64,000 nt of DNA from Halocafeteria seosinensis (Eukaryota > Sar > Bigyra > Bicosoecida). Location of the stretch: positions 103,976 through 167,975 of the forward strand of contig LVLI01000148.1 of the NCBI GenBank assembly GCA_001687465.1, read 5' to 3'. The position numbers and the translations under genes were made by a program. Below the pieces are notes generated by a model. The model saw only the letters and a program-made list of their open reading frames with translations. It was not told the origin of the DNA and made no database searches. Shown here piece by piece: positions 1 to 8,977 of this stretch. Every line of letters starts with the position of its first letter. Within the stretch, counting starts at the first letter, position 1.

Positions 1-759
1 TTATTTGCTGAAACATGCACGTGGTGTGGGGAGTCCATCAGTGAAAAAGTAGTAACGGCTTTAGAAAAGAAATGGCATGCAGCTTGCCTTGTTTGTGCCG
101 ATCCTGACTGTCAGAAGCAGTTATTGGAGCAAGAGGAAGGGTTCAATGCTATCGATGGTGTGCAATATTGTATGGCACATTTTATTGAAAGAAAGGGGCC
201 AGGTTGCCAACGCTGTGGGGAAGTCATTCGCCCGGATCAAGCCATGAAACTAATGGATATGGTATTTCATTCCGACTGCTTACGCTGCTTTGCCACAGGT
301 TCTAAGTTTGATGCTAGTGCGAAGATCTTCGCCATTCACGGTATGCCCGTCAGTGAAGAGGCATTCAAGCAGACCCTAGATGTGTGCGGATTTTGTCGCG
401 GAGCAATTATGGGGGAGTTCCTTTCGGTTGAGCAGCACAAGTTCCATAAGGACTGCTTGCGGTGTATGGCAAGTGGAGAAGCGTTTAGTGAGGAGATGTA
501 TCTCCGAGATGGATGGCCTGTTTCCGGAGAGTATGCAGATCCCTCTGTGGACCTTCCGGATGAAGGACTCGAGCGGATGCGTCTGGGTACCGAAGCTGAA
601 AGCAGTGTGCCGGAAAAGAAAGAGGAAGTAAAGAATAAGGTGGCGGAGCAGAAGCAGTATGCTCAACAGAGACTTGAAGAGAACAAGAAACATTTGGAGG
701 AGAAACAGGAGCGGCAAAAGCGTTTGGAGCGGTGTTATGGCGGGTATAAGGAGGAGTAA
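1..759 (+). CDS. LIM-domain protein, 5' end cut off by window
   Basis: The reading frame is open from base 1 to the TAA at 757-759, so the start lies upstream. Three LIM-like modules follow one another. The first has CTWC near residue 6, a WHAACLVC block and a C/H pair in QYCMAHF. The second begins CQRC near residue 70, and the third CGFC near residue 128. LIM domains bind two zinc ions and mediate protein-protein contacts, often on actin or in signalling scaffolds. In modules 2 and 3 only the first zinc site is intact: after HSDCLRC and HKDCLRC the expected second set of Cys is replaced (FATGSKF, MASGEAF, and PVSEEAF where a Cys pair would be). The last 50 residues are highly charged and look like a coiled coil (LEENKKHLEEKQERQ). 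The domain call is firm; the cellular role is unknown. Confidence 0.85.
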   Translation, partial: LFAETCTWCGESISEKVVTALEKKWHAACLVCADPDCQKQLLEQEEGFNAIDGVQYCMAHFIERKGPGCQRCGEVIRPDQAMKLMDMVFHSDCLRCFATGSKFDASAKIFAIHGMPVSEEAFKQTLDVCGFCRGAIMGEFLSVEQHKFHKDCLRCMASGEAFSEEMYLRDGWPVSGEYADPSVDLPDEGLERMRLGTEAESSVPEKKEEVKNKVAEQKQYAQQRLEENKKHLEEKQERQKRLERCYGGYKEE

Positions 760-1218
760 TTACAAGTTTAACTGCAGTATTTCTTGTTGATTTTTGTCTG
801 TGTCAAAAATGATGAACTCAATTATATGAAATAACACTGTTCAATTCGACTTGTAGACCGATGTCCGTGGCAGTTCTTGCTTTTTGCGGATGATAACCTT
901 TACCATCCAATTTGCAAAGCAAATGAGATTGATTATATGAAAGCATTGAGTTACCACTGACTTGATAGAATAGATTAGGGCCAACTCCGGACACGCCAGA
1001 AGATGCAACGGACCACAAACCATATTTTCCTATGAATTTGCATTGATGAATTATAGGCTAAATTATTGTATATATGCAATTAAATATAAAGAAGTGCATG
1101 ATTGTAATGAATGCTTGAATGAGAGAAAAGCACCGTAATTGATCCCTTCAAGCCGGAACAGAGAAGGGCATACTGGCCACAAAAGAATGGGTCGGAAGGT
1201 TGATTCCTGAGACTTACG
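760..1218. other. Intergenic region
   Basis: About 460 bp between the LIM gene and the first PP2C gene, AT-rich. It holds the 3' UTR of one and the promoter of the other. I see no coding exon, RNA gene or repeat in it. Confidence 0.5.
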
Positions 1219-3385
1219 ATGAATAATTCCATCCGAACCCGTCAACAGACACCTAATCATTACCACCATCAAAGGATCGGAGAAAGAAAAAAGTACAGAG
1301 ATGGGATACCGTTGTCCTTGGAAACACGGACCATGCAGCAGCAGAGTAGCGTTTTGCAGTTCAATGCGAAGCCACAGATTGACACAAATGCTAAAGCTGC
1401 TCCAACGATGCTGACTCCAACCTCATCAGCTTCTATCTCAGACCCTAGCACTAATACTAAAGGCAGATCAGGCTCGCGCTCTATCTATTTATCGCGATCA
1501 ATGGACAATAGTCCTGCACGGCGGAGAAATCTGACTAACGGCAGCCAGGCTTCGTTTGCTAGTATGACGAAGGAACAGACTTCCTCTCTAGGGAGTAAGA
1601 CGGGTGGATCCATAGTAGCACGTAAACCTATGCGATCGCGTGTGAAAGACGGTAGTCATCCTATAAGAGATGAATGTAAGTTTCCGTGGCACTATTCTGG
1701 CACAACTCCCAGGCAACTATTACGATGACATGCAGCCCCGTATGGATTAGGAACTAGAAGTATCAGTGAACAACCGTTGCGGAACCATTCGCCGACTCCG
1801 TTCAATGAGTTGCTTTCATCGCAATCGGTACACGACTTTGAAAGAAAGAGCACCAGAGGAGCTCACCCTCTGGAATATGCCCAAAGACCCATGCGAAACA
1901 TGGCCGTAATTAGAGCTACCAGATTAAGCCATAATAGAAGCGTCGGAGGAAACAGTAGTATAAAAAAGAAAACAGTGCCACGAGCTATGTCTAGATCGAA
2001 CAGCAATAAAAGGAAAAATCTCGCGAGCAGGGGAGATCTTTGCATCTTCAGGAATGAGACAACGGAATCTTCAGACGACAGAAAATATGGGTCCTTTGGC
2101 GACTCTAGCACAAGTGGCTCGCTTGCTGATTCCAGCAAGAAGACATTTGAAACAATGCTCACTCTCTCCTCGACCTCGATGACATCTTCGAGCGAACGCG
2201 GAAACTCGTATCAAAGCAACACGCCGACGTTGTCACCGGTGGCGGCAACTCATGATGAGCGAGGACAAGATTCTTCAAGCACTTCCCGAAATGGAACTGT
2301 AGCGACGGAGACTGCCTATTCTTCTAGATTCCCAGGTAGAAACAGAGAAAAATACGGCGAGCACAAGCGCGTAGACCAAGCAGAAGAAGAGAAAAAAGCA
2401 CGAGCACTATTCGACGTAGGAGCCGCAACAATGCGGGGCTATTCAAATGGAGCACCAAAGATTAACCAAGATAGGTTTATTGCTTACTTCGACATATTAA
2501 CAAAGTCCCTGATAGCGGCGGTATTTGACGGCCATGGGGCAAAAGGGCATTTGGTCAGTTCATTTCTCGCAAGCAACTATGTCAACACCATGCTCGAAAG
2601 TTCCAATTGGTTGGACGATTCTCGCGTGTGTGACGCCATGACGGAAACGCTGCTGCAACTAGAACGAGGAATATCTGCTAACAAGGGTATAGATGCAACC
2701 TTCAGTGGCTCTACTGCTGTGGTGGCCGTTATCCGAAACAGAAAACTCTATGTTATCAATGTTGGAGATTCGAGGCTGGTGACAGCATGCCACAATAGGG
2801 ATGGCTCCTGTTCTGTAAGTATACGTTAAACACATCGAAGTTGCTGCACGCTTATGAGAACAATGTACTACAGGTCCAACATAGCACTCGCGATCATAAG
2901 CCGGAACTGCCACTGGAAAGGAAACGAATCATAGCCACAGGAGGTCGCGTCATCGCCACAGCAAATAAAATGGCACCGCATATCATGGGGCCTCCACGAG
3001 TATGGTTGAAGGACGCAATGATACCCGGTCTAGCGATGAGTCGTTCAGTTGGTGATTTTGTCGCCAAATCGGCGGGCGTTACGTCACAGCCAGAGCCCAT
3101 GATGTTTAATGTCCTTAAGAAGAATTCATGGATGATATTAGCCAGCGATGGTCTGTGGGACGTAATGAATAACCATGAAGCTCTGAACATTGCAGCGATG
3201 ACAGGGAAAGCGCAAGCTGCCGCCGTAAGTAGCCTCAATGCCACTATATTAATACTGAACGACGTCAGCCACTTCCATTGTGTGTAGTGCAGGACAATCT
3301 CCTGAGAATTACACGCAAACGGTGGATGGACCGAGCTGGGGCTAGCGACGATATTACAATTCTCGTTGTCAGAGTGAATGATTGA
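1219..3385 (+). CDS. PP2C-family Ser/Thr phosphatase with long disordered N-terminus
   Basis: Exons 1219-1675, 1736-2814, 2874-3224 and 3293-3385 give 659 residues; introns are 60, 59 and 68 bp and all joins keep frame. The first 390 residues are Ser/Thr/Arg-rich and without a recognisable domain. The C-terminal PP2C domain removes phosphate from Ser/Thr using two bridging metal ions. The metal-site motifs are present: KINQDRF, FDGHGAKG, SRSVGDF, LASDGLWDVM and the final GASDDITILVV. The last is encoded only by the short fourth exon, which supports the model. All expected acidic metal ligands appear present, so it is probably active. The basic, Ser-rich N-terminus suggests regulation by phosphorylation or localisation, but that is inference. 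The TGA stop touches the stop codon of the next gene on the other strand. Confidence 0.9.
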
Positions 3386-5119
3386 TTATGACCCATCTTG
3401 CTCATCCAAAACAGCGTGTCGAAAGGAGTTGACCTCCTTTCGAAGTTCATCATGAGTTTGCAGTAGCATCTCTAGCTCGTTGTCTAAGTCATACGTACTC
3501 TTCTGCAACCACAGCGTCCAAGCTACATAATGGCACGTGTCAAGAGGATCAAGAACGCATAACCTACACTTTTCTTCGTAGAGCCTTGGCTAGTTGTACT
3601 ATGACTGGATTTTGTTGACGGCTTTATCTTCGGCCTTGGCAATTGCTGTGCGAATTCGACGGCTCGTTCTCTGAATTTGGAAAGCTCGTTACGCCTTTGT
3701 TGGCGGATCTGCGCTTCTTCTTCGATCGGAGGAGGGCGTCTACCTGTTTTATCTATCTTTTTCTGGTTTTCGATGGACAACGTCTTCCCGTATTCATGCA
3801 TTCTTTTGGTCTTCTCCCGTTTGCGTTTAACTTCTTCGTTTTCTAAATCAGCTCCGAGGCTACCAAGTTGCTGCCATGGAGTGCTGCCGTCCGAGGAATT
3901 ATATTTTAATTGTTGCTGCCGATATTCCTGCATTGTTTTCGGTCTGTTACAAGCAAGATAGCGATCAATGATGTACAAGTGATGACGCAGGAGTGTATAG
4001 GCAGCCATCACCTACTTGTAGTTAACAACACGTCGTTTCCTAGCTGGGGGAGCCAAACGCACATAGTCATATGTTCTGAGCATTCAATTTTCGGAAAATT
4101 CCGTTATACTTACATGCATACGGAGGCTGCTGAGTAGTAGACGTATTAATCCGTACAGGATACGAATCTGTAATCTCAGAGGAATTATCCGACCGGACGG
4201 ACGAGTTCCTCGCAAGCTCACTGTGGCTTTTCATGGGCGAAACAGATCGAGCGTGTGCATTCCAGTTAACGAACGAAGATTTACCGTCACTCTTGGGTGT
4301 CTTCCCTTGAGGATGAGCATATCTCATCTGACTATTGCTTTGAGGTGAAGGCTGCTCTTCCTGCCATAGATCGTCCTGCTGAAGACTGCCATCCTCACTC
4401 CAATTACCTTGCGGTGTTACTTCTTCGTCCACTACCGCATGCTGTTGGTCGTCCTTCAATTCACACTCAAACTTGTTGTTTGACGCTGCACCGGGGCCAC
4501 TTCGCAGCTTACTTGACTGCTGTTGCTGAAACTGGAAAGTTACAGGTCCGTTTTGTTTGTAGTTGCCAGGCGCAAACGATTTACTGCTCCCTCCCTGTTT
4601 GTTCAACGAGCTCTTGGCCGCCTCTGATTGCGGTTGGTGCTGATTGGTCGTTCGATTGTGAGATCCTTGCGTGACGTTGTCGTGACCCCTTAACGCATAC
4701 ATGTGGCGATTCGACCGAGGAGTTTGGGACGAAGGTTGCTTCTTGTTACTGGCAGGCCCCTGTTCAGACCCAGGATCCTGTATACGCACTGATCGACCTG
4801 GTTGCTGGTGTTTCTGAGATAAGGAGGATGATGCTGCCTTCTTATGCGTAGTATGAGGCTGTTTATTCTGAGTGGTTAACGCTGATGCAGACTTGGCCGC
4901 GCTGTCGCTCATACTTGTCAGGAAGCCTCTCCCCCTGGAATTCTGTTGCTGTTCAGGAAGTGCCGAAGTTGCTCCATCTCCTTGTCCTGATGAAGTCGCC
5001 GAGACTGCTTGAGCCGTAGATTGGGAAGCATTATCCTGAGAACTGGGTGTGGAGGTAAACGAAGGAGGCTTTCCGAGCAGGGATTGAATATCCCCCAGTC
5101 CTATTTTTGCACGAGACAT
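3386..5119 (-). CDS. JHY-like protein with Gln/Ser-rich N-terminus
   Basis: Exons in reading order are 5119-4114, 4043-4016, 3943-3568 and 3502-3386, giving 508 residues; introns are 70, 72 and 65 bp. The first 330 residues are low-complexity (Gln, Ser, Asn). The C-terminal third contains NYKPKTMQEYRQQQ, then LGSLGADL, then a Lys/Arg/Glu-rich helix with KRMHEYGKTL. This order resembles the C-terminal region of JHY (C11orf63) proteins, which act in motile-cilium axonemes; that match is from memory of the family. The 28-nt second exon supplies the RKRRVVNY stretch. The last exon ends in a charged helix. It could be an unrelated basic helical protein with a chance match. The ATG at 5119 is preceded upstream by a dispersed repeat copy. 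Confidence 0.6.
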
Positions 5120-5142
5120 TTTGTGATATTCAAGGAGTGTGT

Positions 5143-5270
5143 CTATTTGCTTATTTGGTTGTGGTATGCACTCCCAAAACGACACTACAAACCCAATACC
5201 CATGATTTAACCCATTGGCTACTTGTGCTGAGAACGCCATCCAAGAGGACGCACATTGCTAATAGTCGTG
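5143..5270. repeat. Dispersed repeat, copy 1
   Basis: This stretch matches 6253-6385 with a high share of identical bases and a few small indels. Shared blocks include ttatttggttgtggta, cactacaaaccca and gctgagaacgccatccaa. The copy starts only 24 bp upstream of the ATG of the JHY-like gene, so it lies in that gene's promoter or 5' UTR. No coding capacity is convincing in either copy. Confidence 0.75.
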
Positions 5271-5993
5271 ATTTTGTGTTCTTGCAATGACCTCATTCCA
5301 CATATTTTCTTTGGCGTTCCGGTTTCACGTATTGAGTTCACTTAGAATTTCGAGATGGTGGTTGTAAATCCATTCTTTGATTGTGCTTAAAATGCCCTCT
5401 TGCGGTTGTGTAAGGTCGAGTTCTGGAGGTTTTGCCTCCGAAACTGGTTAACCCAACTGCGCAAGGTTTCTTTCGAAAGCCTTTAGCGCTCCTAGATGGC
5501 GGAGCGTCAGTGTACAACAACGGTCACGTCAGCAAAAAAGTCTGACGGCGGTGGCATCTGGCTTCTTCCACTTCGGGGCGCGATGGCATTGAGAACTCGG
5601 TGTGAAGCAGACCGTCAACATACGTATCCTTGGTGTTTTGATATTTGTGAGGTCTTCCAGGGGCACGATAATCTTGAACTCGTTGGCGTAGAGTATCAGA
5701 CCGTTTAGCTTCGCCATACATATGTAACGTCTCCAAAGTTGTACATATGTCAGAGCCTTCTTCCCGGTCAACTTCCCGGCCGGTGGGCTATCTGTCACAT
5801 TTGTGTGTGTGTTCTTCCCAGTGCTTGGTATTTGGACGTAGTGTACAAGGGTGTCGCAGCCACCTGAGGCCATCGGAGATGTACTGTAGTCTCACCACGA
5901 AGGACAATCCCAAACATTGGTAAAGTAGAGTGTTGGTAGCTGCGCTGATGCAACTGATCAGATGTGTGTGTACTGATCAGATTCAAGTACACC

Positions 5994-6108
5994 GGTAGCG
6001 CCAGGAAGACCGCGATATACGTACAGGTAGTGCTAGTAAGATCGCGATACACGTACCGGTAGTGCTAGTAAGATCGCGAAACACTTACCGATAGTGCGAG
6101 GAAGATCG
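5994..6108. repeat. 32-bp tandem repeat, about 3.6 copies
   Basis: Units lie at 5994-6025, 6026-6057, 6058-6089 and a partial one at 6090-6108. Each begins ggtagtgctagtaagatcgc or a close variant and ends near cacgtacc. Units 2 and 3 differ at only two positions. Confidence 0.85.
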
Positions 6109-6138
6109 TTCGTGGTCCAGAGGTTCCTCTTCGATCCA

Positions 6139-6205
6139 CTTTGCCCTCGACCCGAAAGAGTAGCTCGCACCGATCTACTCACATTGTACAACCATACTGT
6201 AGTTC
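6139..6205. repeat. Repeat block, also at 6661-6715
   Basis: The block gaaagagtagctcg..acc..ctactcacattg..ca.ccatac occurs here and again at 6661-6715 with a few substitutions. It lies inside the repeat-rich gap. Confidence 0.7.
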
Positions 6206-6252
6206 TGGTGTTTGGTGTGGTGCCTGGTACAGTTGGTTACGAATACAGACTC

Positions 6253-6385
6253 TGTATATTTGTTTATTTGGTTGTGGTACGCACCCCCAAAGCAGCACTA
6301 CAAACCCAAAGTCCATGGTTTAACCCGATGCGCTGTACTTCTGCTGAGAACGCCATCCAAAGGGACGCACATTGCTAACAGTCGC
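6253..6385. repeat. Dispersed repeat, copy 2
   Basis: Second copy of the element at 5143-5270, in the same orientation and about 1.1 kb downstream. It differs by scattered substitutions and a few bases of insertion. Confidence 0.75.
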
Positions 6386-7326
6386 CAAGAAGAAAAAGAA
6401 AATTATACATGTAGGTGAGTCACCGTTCGAAACAGCTGCGTAGTTGATAACATACTAGTACACTGTACAACACTTGTCGATAATCATCAGGTGGAGATTC
6501 TCAAACTGTGTACTCATCTTCTTTAGCTGAATTTTGTTGGGCACCGTTCTCGTACTGATCCCGAGAGCGTAAAACGTGCCACCACCTACACATTAATTCC
6601 AGCCGTCTCCGTAGTACCGCTTTTCCGGTAGGAGCAATACCAATACACCTCCTCAATTCACTTTGGCGTGAAAGAGTAGCTCGTACCAGCCTACTCACAT
6701 TGCACAGCCATACAGTGTACAACTTGAACAATAGCGTAGTCAATGTGTACCGGTAGTTGGTTACAGACTCTGTAGCCCACCTGCTTTCGTGGTTGTGCAC
6801 TGACCTTTGTACAGCCAAACAAATCGAAACGGAGCTGTGCTTGTCACAAGATATCATGCTGTCTTCGCTGTTCCCTTTCTCCAGTCGCTGGCGCCTCACC
6901 GTGCCCTTCCAGGCTGCAGTGCAGTACAGGAGGGAAATTCTTCAGCTTCAAGGACCGCTTCTCTCCCTCTTTTATGCCGCTGTCAGACGTTGTAGTACGT
7001 ACATGATTGGTATCTGTCTTTTTTGGTGGAATAAGGGATTTCGACGCATTTTGTGATATCATTCCTTGCGTACCTGTATGGCCCCCGTGTTCTTCTTTGG
7101 GCGCTGTGGAAGAAAAAAACAGCAAAGAAACCTGTTCTTTGTGGGCCTTGCCTGGTGAATATACTGCCTTTATGTATCCATCGGTGACTGTAACTGGTTG
7201 GTTTACTTCCTATCTATCCACTAGAAGCTGTAGTATACGTTAAAGTGCTCTCCTCTTCGTGAGAAAGGACAAAGAAAAGGACTCGTTGGACGCCAAAAAG
7301 TCAAGTGGCGGCAAAAACTGTATTAC

Positions 7327-8971
7327 ATGGGTTGTACTACAAGTAAAGCCACACAAACTACTTCTGCCGAATCCCCCGGATCCCCTACAGTCGAAGATGG
7401 GGTTATGGCCGCAGGATTCCACGGAGTAGAGGACACGAGACGATTACCGAGCCAGTTGGGATCTCCAGGTACGTTATTGACTGACTTCTTGTAGGTAGTG
7501 TATTACGCGTGAATGCACCAAATATTGAGGCTAGAGAGCTCCTTGCATTCCGACGAACACTTTCAGTACGTGGAAATAGGGAATTATGTCTAATGTGGTT
7601 TGGATGTACGTGTTTGCAGACTGTGCGTGCGTTGGAAAACCTGGCTCACGACCTGGACTGGCGAGTTTATGGGGAGACAAAGTGCAATATCCTCGTGAGC
7701 CGACGAAAGTGCTCTATCCACCTGATATAGAACCCATTGGAGAGATCATAACTCGCACTTCGGATGAGAAGCGCTTAGGTGTTGCCATAGGCTCGTGCTT
7801 AAGAATGGGACCCCGACCGGATCAAGAGGATGTCGTGGACGTACACATCAGCGGAGAAAAGAGTCAAGTTTTTGCAGGGGTTTATGATGGTCACGGTGGT
7901 GTAGCTGTAGCAAATTATCTGAAACATCATCTTAAGAAACATGTGTTTGCGAAGTTGGAAGAGGTACATTCTCCGCATGCGGCGTTCGAACAAAGCTTTG
8001 CTGAGGTGGATAAACAACTTTGTCAACTGTACGAGGCCGAGAATACAGGGTCATGCGCCACCGTGCTAACGATAGCGGGGGATGCACTTATGTGTGCCAA
8101 TGTGGGAGATTGTGATGGGTGTCTCTGTAAGAGTGGACAAGCGTACGAACTAACAACGCGGCACAATTGCTCCAACACCAATGAAGTACAAAGGATACGA
8201 AATGCAGGAGGCAAGGTAGTTACGTTTGCCGGGGGACTACGTGTTGCCGCTGTGTTAGCGGTAACCAGAGCGTTCGGTGATGCTGCAATCAAGGGTGACC
8301 CAAGTGGGAAGGGGCTGTGCGCTTGCCCAGATGTAACGCTTATCAAGCTGGATGGTACAGAAGAATTCGTGATTATGGGAAGTGATGGACTCTTTGAAAA
8401 GTTCCCCAGCAAGCAAGAGTTAGTTAACCTCACGAAGCGACTATTGAGAGAGACCAAAGACGTTTCGTTAGCAGCAGAAAGACTCGTGGACATAACGGTG
8501 GAAGACAGACACACAAATGACAATACGTCTGTTGTAATTATTATGCTCAACCAGAACGGAGTCAACACAAGTGACAGAAACATTATGGGTGAAGATCGTG
8601 GCTACGCCTCAAATCACCATCCGACGAATTTGCGTTCGAGAAAAGTCTGCTATGAATCACAAAAAGCAGAGCAAGATTTCAGGCGTGCGTCTCAGATTGA
8701 TATCCAGTACCAAGTGTCCTCGATTATCAATGAATCTGAAGAGGATGAGGAGCTCGAAGAAGGTGGTAATTCAGAAGGCGAAGACGAACCTGAGGAAAAT
8801 GCCAGAGATTCCAGAGATTCCAGAGATTCCTCAGAAACGGAGCAAGACGTTGATCAAGGCTTCCACATCAAGAGCACTTCCTCGGAAGACGTCAATAATC
8901 TCTCCGCCTCTATGGAAAGGGATTCAAGCAGCAATTTGACGCGGGATACGGGGCAACTGGTCGCAGGTTAA
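7327..8971 (+). CDS. PP2C-family phosphatase, predicted N-myristoylated
   Basis: Exons 7327-7468 and 7620-8971 give 497 residues. The N-terminus MGCTTSK has Gly at position 2 and Ser at position 6, the pattern for N-myristoylation, with a Cys at 3 that could be palmitoylated; this predicts membrane attachment. The PP2C core is complete: GPRPDQED, VYDGHGGVAV, NVGDCDG, VTRAFGDAAI, IMGSDGLFEKF and HTNDNTSVVI. After the domain comes a 100-residue acidic Ser-rich tail with a triple RDS repeat from a 9-bp tandem DNA repeat at about 8803-8829. The 151-bp intron is longer than most here. Its internal part 7495-7565 is open and could be an alternative exon, but it would not join in frame to the PP2C core through the next obvious donor. 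The gene converges on the prenyltransferase gene with 6 bp between stops. Confidence 0.9.
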
Positions 8972-8977
8972 ATGGCC

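Larger units (their letters stand above)
5271..7326. other. Gene-poor, repeat-rich interval
   Basis: About 2 kb with only short, overlapping frames on both strands and no domain I recognise. It holds the second copy of the dispersed repeat, a 32-bp tandem repeat, a further repeated pair (6139-6205 and 6661-6715) and a short repeated block around gttggttac..cagactctgta (6233 and 6757). The mixture suggests decayed transposable-element material. The last 100 bp are the promoter of the PP2C gene starting at 7327. Confidence 0.6.

Noticed and set aside
8023-8583. Long open frame antisense to the second PP2C domain
   Set aside because: It mirrors codons of a well-conserved PP2C domain and has no domain of its own.
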